Source: Sulfuricella denitrificans (GTDB taxonomy: Bacteria > Pseudomonadota > Gammaproteobacteria > Burkholderiales > Sulfuricellaceae). Taken from it: a stretch of DNA of 64,000 nt. Below the pieces are notes generated by a model, which did no database searches, was not told the origin of the DNA, and was given only the letters and a program-made list of their open reading frames with translations. Positions 44,337 to 52,334 of this stretch are shown piece after piece; positions within the stretch are counted from its first letter, which is position 1; every line of letters starts with the position of its first letter. The translations under genes were made by a program, and so were the position numbers. Location of the stretch: NCBI GenBank assembly GCA_002632355.1, contig NSJJ01000001.1:248001-312000 (forward strand), read 5' to 3'.

Positions 44337-46163
44337 GTGACTGATAATGTGAGCGAATCGATTTCCAGGCAAATCTGGGAAGAAAAATATCGTTACCTCG
44401 AACAGGGTGAAATTCGCGATGCCACAATCGAGGATACCTGGCGGCGTGTTGCCCTGGCCTTGGCCGCGGTCGAGAAGCCAGAGCATGTGGCAGCGTGGAC
44501 GACCAGGTTTTATGATCTGCTGCGGGATTTCAAGTTCCTCCCGGGCGGGCGGATTCTGGCCGGGGCCGGTACCCGCCATCGCGTTACTCTGTTCAACTGT
44601 TTTGTGATGGGGCGCATTGACGATTCCATGACAGGCATTTTTGATGCCCTCAAGGAAAGTGCGTTGACCATGCAGCAGGGCGGCGGGATCGGCCTGGATT
44701 TTTCCACCTTGCGGCCACGTGGCATGGTGGCGCAGCAGGTGGGCGCAGTGGCCAGTGGCCCGCTTTCATTCATGCGCATCTGGGACAGCATGTGCAGCAC
44801 CATTCTTTCCACCGGGGCGCGGCGCGGCGCCATGATGGCGACACTGAGTTGCGATCATCCCGATATCGAGGCGTTCATCGACGCCAAGCGCGATCCTCGC
44901 TCCCTGCGGCATTTTAATCTTTCCGTTCTGGTGAGTGATGCGTTCATGGCTGCGGTGCAGGGGGATGGGGATTGGCCCCTGTTATTTCCACTGGCGCCGG
45001 ATGAGGAAGCTTCGGGCGAGATTGTTGAGCGCCTCTGGCCGGGCAGTGATGCGCCGCAAGCATGCCGTGTGTTCGGACGAGTGAGGGCGCGTGCGCTGTG
45101 GGAAAAGCTGATGCACGCTGCTTATGATTGCGCCGAACCGGGCGTGATTTTCATCGATCGCGCCAATCGGCAAAATAATCTCTGGTATTGCGAACATATC
45201 AGCGCGACCAATCCCTGTGGTGAAATTCCCCTGCCCGCTTATGGCGCATGCAACCTGGGTTCCATCAACCTGACCCGTTTCATACGTCAGCCATTCAGGC
45301 CCGAAGCATCGCTGGATATGGATGCCATCAGTGAGGCCGCCGCGCTTGCCACGCGCATGCTGGACAATGTCTATGAGGTCTCGCTCTTCCCGTTGCCGCA
45401 ACAGGGCGAGGCGGCGCGTGCCACACGACGTCTTGGTCTGGGCATTACGGGTCTTGCCGATGCATTGATCATGCTTGGCCTGCATTATGGCAGCCCGGAA
45501 TCGCTGCGCACCGCTGATGAAATCATGGCGCGTATCTGTCATGCGGCCTATCGGACTTCAGCCAGACTGGCGCAGAAAAAGGGTGCGTTCCCCAAACTGG
45601 AACTGGAGCGCTATCTGCACGGCGCCTTTGCCGGAAAGTTGCCGGCCGATATTCAAAGCGATATCCGCAAATACGGCATCCGTAACAGCCACCTCACTGC
45701 GATTGCGCCCGCCGGGACGATCAGCCTGCTGGCGGGCAATGTCTCCAGCGGGCTGGAGCCGGTTTATGACTGGCAATGCCAGCGTACCGTGAGGGCCGTG
45801 GATGGGAGTCTGGTCGTCCATGAAACACAGGATTATGCCTATCGATTGTTCCGTTCCCTGCATGGCGATGGTGCGTCCTTGCCACCGGCTTTCGTGAACG
45901 CGAGCGGACTGCTTCCGGCCGATCATCTGGCGATGCAGGCGGTATTGCAAAAACATGTGGACAGCGCCATTTCAAAAACCATCAATGTTCCGCGGGAGAT
46001 CGGTTTTCCGGCTTTCAGCGAGTTGTATCTGCATGCTTACAGGCTGGGTCTCAAGGGCTGCACTGCATTCCGTCCGAACCCGGTGACGGGGCAGGTTCTG
46101 GCAGCATCTGGCCCTTATCGTCCGGAGCGGGGCTGCTGCACACTCGAACGCGAGGCGGACTGA
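44337..46163 (+). CDS. adenosylcobalamin-dependent ribonucleoside-diphosphate reductase (class II)
   Basis: Reduces ribonucleotides to deoxyribonucleotides with a B12-generated thiyl radical. In 608 residues: FNCFVMGRIDDSMTGIFDAL, MQQGGGIGLDFSTLRPRG, ATNPCGEIPLPAYGACNLGSINL (in parts), the active-site PCGE cysteine, and GLKGCTAFRPNP near the end. The start is GTG at 44337. The C-terminus ends shortly after GCCTLERE and lacks the long zinc-binding tail of some NrdJ proteins. No cobalamin riboswitch fits the 21-bp gap after fliR. No partner gene is adjacent. Confidence 0.92.
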   Translation: MTDNVSESISRQIWEEKYRYLEQGEIRDATIEDTWRRVALALAAVEKPEHVAAWTTRFYDLLRDFKFLPGGRILAGAGTRHRVTLFNCFVMGRIDDSMTGIFDALKESALTMQQGGGIGLDFSTLRPRGMVAQQVGAVASGPLSFMRIWDSMCSTILSTGARRGAMMATLSCDHPDIEAFIDAKRDPRSLRHFNLSVLVSDAFMAAVQGDGDWPLLFPLAPDEEASGEIVERLWPGSDAPQACRVFGRVRARALWEKLMHAAYDCAEPGVIFIDRANRQNNLWYCEHISATNPCGEIPLPAYGACNLGSINLTRFIRQPFRPEASLDMDAISEAAALATRMLDNVYEVSLFPLPQQGEAARATRRLGLGITGLADALIMLGLHYGSPESLRTADEIMARICHAAYRTSARLAQKKGAFPKLELERYLHGAFAGKLPADIQSDIRKYGIRNSHLTAIAPAGTISLLAGNVSSGLEPVYDWQCQRTVRAVDGSLVVHETQDYAYRLFRSLHGDGASLPPAFVNASGLLPADHLAMQAVLQKHVDSAISKTINVPREIGFPAFSELYLHAYRLGLKGCTAFRPNPVTGQVLAASGPYRPERGCCTLEREAD

Positions 46164-46229
46164 TCCGGGGGCTGTTTCATAAGCCCTGATAATCGGTTAA
46201 ACTCCACATTTTTTGCGGGAAACGGCTTC

Positions 46230-47105
46230 ATGCTTAAAGGCAGTCTGGTGGCGATTGTGACGCCCATGCACGAGGATGGCAGTCTGGATCTGGACCGCCT
46301 GCGCGCACTGGTGGATTTTCATCTTGCGGAAGGCACGGATGGCATCGTGATCGTCGGCACCACCGGCGAATCGCCGACCGTGAATTACGACGAGCATTGC
46401 CAGCTCATTCGCACGACAGTGGCACAGGTGGCTGGGCGAATCCCCGTGATTGCCGGCACCGGCGCCAATTCGACCAGCGAGGCCATCGAGCTGACCCGTT
46501 GTGCCAGGGAAGCTGGCGCCAGCGCCTGCCTGCTGGTGACACCTTACTACAACAAGCCCACCCAGGAAGGTCTTTACCGCCACTTCAGGGCAGTAGCCGA
46601 GGCCGTGGATATTCCACAGATTCTCTACAATGTTCCCGGCCGCACCGCCTGCGACCTCAGTAACGACACGGTACTGCGCCTGGCGCAGATTCCCAATATC
46701 ATTGGCATCAAGGACGCGACCGGAAATCTGGAGCGCGGCACGGACCTGATCCTGCGGGCACCTGCCGGTTTCGCACTCTATTCCGGCGACGATGCCAGCG
46801 CGCTGGCATTCATGCTGCTCGGCGGCCATGGCGTGATTTCTGTAACCGCCAACGCAGCGCCGCGCAAGATGCATGAAATGTGCGCGGCGGCATTCCGCGG
46901 CGATCTGCCCACAGCGCTGGCCATTAATGCAAAACTGTTTGCCCTGCATCAAAAACTCTTTGTGGAAGCCAATCCTATACCAGTGAAGTGGGTAGTCGAA
47001 CAAATGGGACTGATTGGTAATGGCATCCGGCTTCCCCTTACACCGCTTTCGACGGCTTTTCATGACACGCTCAAGTCCGCCATGAAACAAGCAGAACTGA
47101 TCTGA
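46230..47105 (+). CDS. dapA: 4-hydroxy-tetrahydrodipicolinate synthase
   Basis: First committed step of lysine/diaminopimelate synthesis: condenses aspartate semialdehyde and pyruvate. The 291-residue TIM barrel shows [31 protein letters not shown] (with the conserved tyrosine), [16 protein letters not shown] and the Schiff-base lysine in [13 protein letters not shown] (about 161). Upstream, GGGCT/AGCCC makes a small hairpin at the end of the reductase gene. bamC follows after 9 bp, the same order as in E. coli (dapA-bamC). Confidence 0.97.
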   Translation: MLKGSLVAIVTPMHEDGSLDLDRLRALVDFHLAEGTDGIVIVGTTGESPTVNYDEHCQLIRTTVAQVAGRIPVIAGTGANSTSEAIELTRCAREAGASACLLVTPYYNKPTQEGLYRHFRAVAEAVDIPQILYNVPGRTACDLSNDTVLRLAQIPNIIGIKDATGNLERGTDLILRAPAGFALYSGDDASALAFMLLGGHGVISVTANAAPRKMHEMCAAAFRGDLPTALAINAKLFALHQKLFVEANPIPVKWVVEQMGLIGNGIRLPLTPLSTAFHDTLKSAMKQAELI

Positions 47106-47114
47106 AGGTTAAAT

Positions 47115-48245
47115 ATGAAATTACGCAAACAGGTTTTTTCGATTGCACTGCTGGCACTCCTGGCGGGTTGCAGCTCTTCCTTCATGGAAGGGAAGAAAAT
47201 CGATTACAAGTCTGCAGGGAAGGTTCCATCGCTCGAGGTTCCCCCTGACCTGACCGCACCTTCTACCGACGGTAAGTACGTTGTGCCGGATGTGAGCTCG
47301 CAGGGCAGCGCAACTTTTTCGACCTACAAGCGTGAACGTGCTGAGCAGCCTCAGGCTGGCAGCCCGGATTTGCTGCCGCAGCAGCCAAAGGTTACCGTGG
47401 AGCGTACGGGCAGCGAGCGCTGGCTGGTCGTGCGCGCGACCCCTGAACAGGTATGGCCGGTGGTGAAGGAGTTCTGGCAGGAACTGGGCTTCATCATCAA
47501 AACCGAATCGCCTGAATCTGGTGTGATGGAAACGGACTGGGCGGAGGATCGCGCCAAGATTCCGCAGGATGTAATCCGCAATTCATTGGGAAAAGTACTC
47601 GACAGTCTGTATTCCACTGCCGAGCGCGACAAGTTCCGTACCCGTCTGGAGCGTGGAAAAGAAGCCGCGACCACCGAGATCTATATCAGCCATCGTGGCA
47701 TGTATGAAGTGCTTGAAGGCGGTGATGGCGGCAACCGGACCATCTGGCAGCCTCGTCCGGCCGATCCGGAACTGGAAGCCGAAATGCTGCGCCGTCTCAT
47801 GGTGCGTTTTGGAGTTGATGATGCGCGAGCCAAAACGCAGCTCGCCACCGCGCCAGCAGAAGAGCGTGCCCGAATCAACCGTGCCCCGGATGGCTCGCAT
47901 ATGCTGCTGGTTCTGGACCCCTTCGACCGCGCCTGGCGCCGCGTTGGACTGGCCCTGGATCGCATCGGCTTCACGGTGGTCGATCGTGACCGTTCCAAAG
48001 GGCTGTACTTCGTGCGCTATGTCGATCCGGAAATCGATGGCAGGAAAGAAGAAAAAGGCTGGCTGTCGAAACTTGCTTTCTGGAACAGTAGTGACAGCAA
48101 GGTCATGGGCAAGGAACAGTATCGAATCCAGGTCGCCGAAAGTGCCGATAGTTCGCAGGTGCAAGTCCTGAACAAGGATGGCAAGGCCGAAAATTCGGAT
48201 ACCGCAGCAAAAATTCTCAAGCTGCTGCACGCGCAACTCAAGTAA
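47115..48245 (+). CDS. bamC: outer membrane assembly lipoprotein BamC
   Basis: Lipoprotein of the BAM complex (formerly NlpB). Signal peptide and lipobox LALLAGCSSS put lipidated Cys at about 19. The segment KIDYKSAGKVPSLEVPPDLTAPSTD (in parts) is the unstructured N-terminus that contacts BamD; two helix-grip domains follow (ERWLVVRATPEQVWPVVKEFW and DGSHMLLVLDPFDRAWRRVG). The 376 residues match the family, and the position after dapA is classical. It overlaps the next gene at TAATG. Confidence 0.94.
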   Translation: MKLRKQVFSIALLALLAGCSSSFMEGKKIDYKSAGKVPSLEVPPDLTAPSTDGKYVVPDVSSQGSATFSTYKRERAEQPQAGSPDLLPQQPKVTVERTGSERWLVVRATPEQVWPVVKEFWQELGFIIKTESPESGVMETDWAEDRAKIPQDVIRNSLGKVLDSLYSTAERDKFRTRLERGKEAATTEIYISHRGMYEVLEGGDGGNRTIWQPRPADPELEAEMLRRLMVRFGVDDARAKTQLATAPAEERARINRAPDGSHMLLVLDPFDRAWRRVGLALDRIGFTVVDRDRSKGLYFVRYVDPEIDGRKEEKGWLSKLAFWNSSDSKVMGKEQYRIQVAESADSSQVQVLNKDGKAENSDTAAKILKLLHAQLK

Positions 48246-49012
48246 TGAGGTTCGCTTCCCTAGGAAGCGGTAGCCGTGGCAATGCACTGGTTGTTGAGTC
48301 AGGTCGGACCAGAGTGATGCTGGACTGCGGTTTCGCGATACGCGAAACCGTGCGTCGGCTGGCACGGCTGGGACTGGTGGCCGAGGATATCAGCGCAATT
48401 GTTGTCACGCACGAGCATTCCGATCATATCGGCGGCGTCGCGGCTTTTTCACGCAAATACAATCTACCCGTCTGGCTTACTCACGGCACCTTCAGTAGCA
48501 GCGCATCGCAATTCAGGGATGCCCAAGTCGTACATCTGTTCGATTGTCATCACCGCTTTACGATTGGCGATGTCGAAATCGAGCCTTATCCCGTTCCCCA
48601 TGATGCTCGTGAACCTTCTCAATTCGTATTTGGCGATGGCGCCCGGCGCCTTGGCGTGCTCACCGATGCCGGGTGCTCGACGCCTCATATCGAGGCTACG
48701 CTGGACCGTTGTGATGCCCTGGTGCTGGAATGCAATCATGATGTTGATATGCTGCGCAACGGCCCATATCCACCGGGTCTCAAACAGCGGGTTGCAGGCC
48801 GTTTTGGACATCTGGATAACGAAGCTTCAGCTGCTTTGCTGGCAAGGCTGGACACGAGCATGTTGCAGCACGTGATCGCCGCCCATCTGAGTGACAAGAA
48901 CAATCTGCCTCATCTTGCGCGAAAGGCGTTGAGCAGGGTGCTGAATTGCAAAGAGGAATGGATCGGAATCGCTGAACAGGAAGCCGGTTTTGATTGGCGG
49001 CAGGTGCTTTAA
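48245..49012 (+). CDS. MBL-fold metallo-hydrolase (YycJ/WalJ-like)
   Basis: A 255-residue metallo-beta-lactamase-fold protein. The N-terminus MRFASLGSGSRGNALVVE and the HEHSDHIGGVAAF metal motif (H-x-H-x-D-H) near residue 57 are typical of the YycJ/WalJ group of putative exonucleases. Further ligands fit PHDAREPSQFVF and LECNHDVDML. It is translationally coupled to bamC. Often located near bamC/purC in betaproteobacteria. The exact activity is unproven. Confidence 0.9.
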   Translation: MRFASLGSGSRGNALVVESGRTRVMLDCGFAIRETVRRLARLGLVAEDISAIVVTHEHSDHIGGVAAFSRKYNLPVWLTHGTFSSSASQFRDAQVVHLFDCHHRFTIGDVEIEPYPVPHDAREPSQFVFGDGARRLGVLTDAGCSTPHIEATLDRCDALVLECNHDVDMLRNGPYPPGLKQRVAGRFGHLDNEASAALLARLDTSMLQHVIAAHLSDKNNLPHLARKALSRVLNCKEEWIGIAEQEAGFDWRQVL

Positions 49013-49053
49013 GCGCCGATTTCAATAGGCGCCAAGTCGCTGCCATCGCAAAT

Positions 49054-49083
49054 AAAAAAGCCAGCCCGAAGGCTGGCTTTTTC
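49054..49083. terminator. bidirectional rho-independent terminator
   Basis: AAAAAA, then GCCAGCC (49060-49066), loop CGAA, GGCTGGC (49071-49077) and TTTTT. It sits between the plus-strand dapA-bamC-MBL unit and the convergent minus-strand lipoprotein gene and can end both. Confidence 0.93.
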
Positions 49084-49101
49084 TATGCGCTAAACCTTGA
49101 A

Positions 49102-49344
49102 TTACTTGGCAGCGGCAGGTGCGTCAGCAGCAGGTGCAGGAGCAGCAGCGTCAGCAGCAGGTGCAGGAGCAGCAGCGTCAGCAGCAGGTGCAGGAGCAGC
49201 AGCGTCAGCAGCAGGAGCAGCAGCAGGAGCCGGTGCTTCAACAGCAGGTGCAGGAGCAGGAGCGGCAGGAGCAGCTTCTTCTTTTTTGCCACATGCAGAC
49301 AGGGACAGAGCCAACAGAGCGGCGAGCAGTACGGAATGTTTCAT
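49102..49344 (-). CDS. small Ala/Pro-rich repeat lipoprotein
   Basis: An 80-residue lipoprotein. Signal peptide MKHSVLLAALLALSLSAC with lipobox LSAC, then GKKEE and about 58 residues made almost only of Ala, Pro, Asp and Glu, including three exact AAAPAPAAD nonapeptides encoded by 27-bp direct repeats (49121-49201). Such Ala/Pro tails are extended and could span from the outer membrane to peptidoglycan. No enzymatic domain. Repeat number is likely variable between strains. Flanked by its own terminator (49054-49083) and an AT-rich upstream gap. Confidence 0.75.
   Translation of the reverse strand: MKHSVLLAALLALSLSACGKKEEAAPAAPAPAPAVEAPAPAAAPAADAAAPAPAADAAAPAPAADAAAPAPAADAPAAAK
49121..49201. 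repeat. 27-bp tandem repeat, three exact copies
   Basis: The unit gcgtcagcagcaggtgcagg+agcagca occurs at 49121-49147, 49148-49174 and 49175-49201, with a partial fourth to about 49217. It lies in frame within the minus-strand lipoprotein gene and encodes AAAPAPAAD. Confidence 0.93.
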
Positions 49345-49543
49345 TGTTTCTTTCCTTTGAAAAATTACATGTAATTACGATAAATGTTGCCGGCTATTCC
49401 AATTATGAGTTGGGGCGCCAACCGACGCGGAGAATTCTATACACCTTCGTAATAAAATGCTATAGCGTACCCGGAAAAATTATTATGAATAAATAATTAA
49501 TGGGCGTGACCACAGAAAATTTATTCGAAATCTTCAGGTTTCA

Positions 49544-50047
49544 TCATAAGCCCAGTGTGGTCGGTGGCGCTGCGGGTTCTGACAGTTCCAGAATTTCGTT
49601 GAAGCGCCTCACAAGGTTCAGGGCGGATTCCTTGTCATTGAGACTCAATGCGGCACGCGGATGGTCGTAATGAAAGCGATGCAGGAAATGGGCGTCGTCC
49701 GCGATGATGAAAGGGTCTGTTGCGATACGCGCTTCGGCGGTCGTCTGGAAAATGCTGATGGCGTGACTGAATTGCCGGATCAGATTCATCATGCGCGGAC
49801 ATTCACCGGTCAGGTAGCGGGTGTCGTGGAGGACGATAAGCAGCGTGTTTGCGCGATTTCCCAGGAGAAAATTTTGCAGCAGTTCGAAGCGCTGCTGGCT
49901 GTTGTAGCCTTCATTGCGCAGGTCGTAATCAAAAATTCGCAACTGATGGCGGGCCTGCTGGATGAGCGTATTGATTGCCTGTTCATATTCCAGTGGTCCT
50001 TCCAGGCGTTGATATACGGGTTCGTCAGGCTTGGTCGGTTCGGACAT
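49544..50047 (-). CDS. conserved hypothetical protein (phospholipase D-like fold suspected)
   Basis: A 167-residue cytoplasmic protein, start MSEPTKPDEPVYQ at 50047, next to the roxA gene. Features: AINTLIQQARHQLRIFDYDLRNEGYNS, LLIVLHDTRYL, IADDAHFLHRFHYDHPRAAL. The strand-helix pattern with DDAHFLHRFHYD resembles half of a phospholipase D-type fold but lacks a clear HKD motif, so catalysis is unlikely. The gene overlaps nothing and lies about 6 bp after roxA on the same strand, so the two are probably co-transcribed. Function unknown. Confidence 0.65.
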   Translation of the reverse strand: MSEPTKPDEPVYQRLEGPLEYEQAINTLIQQARHQLRIFDYDLRNEGYNSQQRFELLQNFLLGNRANTLLIVLHDTRYLTGECPRMMNLIRQFSHAISIFQTTAEARIATDPFIIADDAHFLHRFHYDHPRAALSLNDKESALNLVRRFNEILELSEPAAPPTTLGL

Positions 50048-50052
50048 GGGGC

Positions 50053-51183
50053 TTACTCCAGTACGATATAACCCGCACAGTACCACTGGTGCAGCAGGTT
50101 TTCCACTTCGCTGCCCAATTCAGTGCCGGGCGGCAATTCACGCCGGTCTGCCAGTCTGGTGAGCAGACTGTTGCAGGCCTGGCTGGCATCGATGCTTTCG
50201 CCGTTGAGATAGAACGTGTCGGAATGGAATAGCATCAGGCTTTTGAGGTCAAGTTGAATCCCGGTTTCTTTTGCACGTTGTGCAAATTTTGCCAAAGAAA
50301 GCGGCCGTGCAGGCGGGTCGAAAAAAACGCTGTTTTTGGGTTCGGTAAGATATTTGCCGAGAAAGCGTGCCACCTGATCCTGATCCCAGCGTATCTGGCT
50401 GAGTATTCTGCTTACCTGACGCACCATGGCAGTGCTGATCTGGGCCGGGTGAGCCTGGGTTTTCAGGCCCGGGTCATGGTAGATGCCATCGAGCCTGATT
50501 TCGTCCTGCAGGTGAACCAGGAACTGGGTGGCGAGTTCCTGCGCGTAAGGCGCCTGGAAGCCGACCGAATAGGTCATGCAATGGTCCTGCGCCAACCCGT
50601 AGTGGGCGCATTGCGGCGGCAGGTAGAGCAGATCTCCGGGGCCGGTGATCCATTCCTGCTCCGGCTGGAAATTCTGCAGGATGCGTAGCGGTGCGCCGGG
50701 CAGCAGGCTCTGGTCGCCCTGGGTGCTGATTTGCCAGCGGCGATGTCCCATGCCCTGAATCAGGAAGACGTCATAGGGGTCGAAATGCGGCCCGACGCTG
50801 CCTCCCCTGGGCGCGTAGCTGACCATCAGGTCATCCAGCCGGGCACGCGGAATGAAGTTGAACTGGTCAAGCAATTGCGCGCCTTCCCGCAGGAACAGGT
50901 TGACGCCTTGCACCAGCAGTGTCCAGCGGGTTTGCGGCAAACGCTGAAAATCTTCTTCGCTAAACGGGCCGCGCCGAAGCAGCCATTTATCTCCCTTGTT
51001 CTGCACCAGTCGGGCTTCTGCTTCTTCCAGACATGCCAGGCCGGCCAGTTCATCCGGGCTGAGCAGTCCATCGAAGCCCGGGAAGGCGTTGCGTACCAGA
51101 AGGGGTTTTTTCTGCCAGTAATCACGCAGGAATTGTTCCGCCGTGAGGCCGCCAAGGGAGGAGAGTCGCATGGTTGTAACCAT
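50053..51183 (-). CDS. roxA: cupin/JmjC-type ribosomal protein L16 arginine hydroxylase
   Basis: Fe(II)/2-oxoglutarate oxygenase of the YcfD/RoxA family, which hydroxylates an arginine of ribosomal protein uL16. In 376 residues, GGSVGPHFDPYDVFLIQGMG carries the H-x-D iron ligands and PPQCAHYGLAQ the distal histidine; AEQFLRDYWQKKPLLVRNA is the family N-terminus and DLLYLPP leads into the second ligand. The C-terminal winged-helix part (about 230-376) is the expected dimer/L16-binding region. Start at 51183 or the in-frame ATG at 51171. Confidence 0.9.
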   Translation of the reverse strand: MVTTMRLSSLGGLTAEQFLRDYWQKKPLLVRNAFPGFDGLLSPDELAGLACLEEAEARLVQNKGDKWLLRRGPFSEEDFQRLPQTRWTLLVQGVNLFLREGAQLLDQFNFIPRARLDDLMVSYAPRGGSVGPHFDPYDVFLIQGMGHRRWQISTQGDQSLLPGAPLRILQNFQPEQEWITGPGDLLYLPPQCAHYGLAQDHCMTYSVGFQAPYAQELATQFLVHLQDEIRLDGIYHDPGLKTQAHPAQISTAMVRQVSRILSQIRWDQDQVARFLGKYLTEPKNSVFFDPPARPLSLAKFAQRAKETGIQLDLKSLMLFHSDTFYLNGESIDASQACNSLLTRLADRRELPPGTELGSEVENLLHQWYCAGYIVLE

Positions 51184-51267
51184 TCGAAGTGGTAAGACCG
51201 AAAGTATAGCAGTTTGGCAAAATCAGTTAGAATGTGCGCGCCATATCCTTCAACGATTGAGACCCTG

Positions 51268-51738
51268 ATGCTAGAAACCGGACAACCCGCCCCTTCTTTT
51301 TGCCTGCCTGATTCCGATATGGAAATGCTGGGCCTGGAGGATTTCAAGGGCAAGAATCTGATCCTTTATTTCTATCCCAAGGACGATACGCCCGGATGCA
51401 CGATTCAGGCGACCGAGTTCAGCGAACTGGAAGAGGATCTTGCCCACCAGGATACGGTGGTGCTTGGGGTAAGCCGCGATGATTGCATTTCCCATGCCGC
51501 ATTTCGTGATAAGCATGGTCTGTCGGTCAGGCTGCTCGCTGACACGGAGGGTGAAATGTGTGAAGCATACGGGGTGTGGCAGGAAAAAGAAAAGGACGGC
51601 GTGAAGAAAATGGGGATCGTGCGCTCCACTTTTATTATTGATAAGCAGGGTGTATTGCGTCACGCGCTTTACGGCGTGAGTCCCCGCGGCCATGCCGCCG
51701 AAGCGATGCGTCTTGTGCAAAACCTGGAGCAAGCATGA
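51268..51738 (+). CDS. bcp: thiol peroxidase Bcp (PrxQ-type peroxiredoxin)
   Basis: Thioredoxin-dependent peroxidase of 156 residues. The peroxidatic cysteine is in DDTPGCTIQATEF; the usual PrxQ resolving cysteine five residues later is replaced (Thr-Ile-Gln-Ala-Thr), so this may act as a 1-Cys type or use another cysteine (SRDDC). LILYFYPKDDTPG and GVSRDD are family blocks, and RSTFIIDKQGVLRHA closes the fold. Start MLETGQPAPSF at 51268. ATGA overlap with slyD. Confidence 0.93.
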   Translation: MLETGQPAPSFCLPDSDMEMLGLEDFKGKNLILYFYPKDDTPGCTIQATEFSELEEDLAHQDTVVLGVSRDDCISHAAFRDKHGLSVRLLADTEGEMCEAYGVWQEKEKDGVKKMGIVRSTFIIDKQGVLRHALYGVSPRGHAAEAMRLVQNLEQA

Positions 51739-52220
51739 AAATTGAAAAAAATTCTGTTGTATCGATTCGTTACGAACTGCGTAATAGCGATGGCGAAGTG
51801 CTGGAAAACAGCGAAGAAGCGGTCAGCTACCTTCATGGCGGCTATGACGGCATTTTTCCGACCGTGGAAGAAGCGCTGCATGGCAAGGCGGTCGGCGAAG
51901 TTTGCGAAATTACATTGGAACCGGACCATGCTTTTGGCGAATACGATGCCGACCTGGTACGGATCGAGCCGCGCAGCCAGTTCCCCGATGACAAGCTGGA
52001 AGTGGGCATGCAGTTCGAAGGCGCTGCGGATGGCGAGGATGATGAGTGGATTCTCTACACCGTGACCGATGTGACCGATGACAAGGTGGTTGTGGATGGC
52101 AACCATCCGCTGGCCGGCCAGCGGCTCTTGTTCAAATGCGAAGTCACCGAAGTGCGTCCTGCCACTGAGGATGAAATCGCGCACGAGCACGCCCATGGCG
52201 AGCACGGGCATCATCACTAA
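51735..52220 (+). CDS. slyD: FKBP-type peptidyl-prolyl isomerase (SlyD-like)
   Basis: Prolyl isomerase and metallochaperone-like protein. In 161 residues: the FKBP domain (VSIRYELRNSDGEVLENS; YLHGGYDGIFPTVEEALHGK) with the inserted chaperone flap (AFGEYDADLVRIEPRSQFP), and a His-rich end HEHAHGEHGHHH that should bind nickel or other metal, shorter than E. coli SlyD's tail. Coupled to bcp by a 4-bp overlap. Confidence 0.93.
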   Translation: MKIEKNSVVSIRYELRNSDGEVLENSEEAVSYLHGGYDGIFPTVEEALHGKAVGEVCEITLEPDHAFGEYDADLVRIEPRSQFPDDKLEVGMQFEGAADGEDDEWILYTVTDVTDDKVVVDGNHPLAGQRLLFKCEVTEVRPATEDEIAHEHAHGEHGHHH

Positions 52221-52268
52221 CCTCCTCAATCCCTTTGCAGGGAGGTAGACGGTTTGCGCCTCCCCGAT

Positions 52269-52324
52269 CAGCCCCTCCCCTGATAAGGGGAAGATGGGTG
52301 GGGTTGGGAGGCCGGGAGGGGCTG
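52269..52324. terminator. inverted repeat between convergent slyD and mutS
   Basis: CAGCCCCTCCC (52269-52279) and GGGAGGGGCTG (52314-52324) are perfect 11-bp arms, followed by GTTTT. The loop contains an inner CCCCT/AGGGG hairpin. Sitting between convergent genes, it probably ends slyD transcription; the CTCCCCTGATAAGGGG core resembles a dispersed intergenic repeat. Confidence 0.65.
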
Positions 52325-52334
52325 GTTTTACCCC

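Noticed and set aside
49121-49217. CRISPR array from regular repeats
   Set aside because: The 27-bp copies are directly adjacent without spacers and encode a protein repeat in frame.
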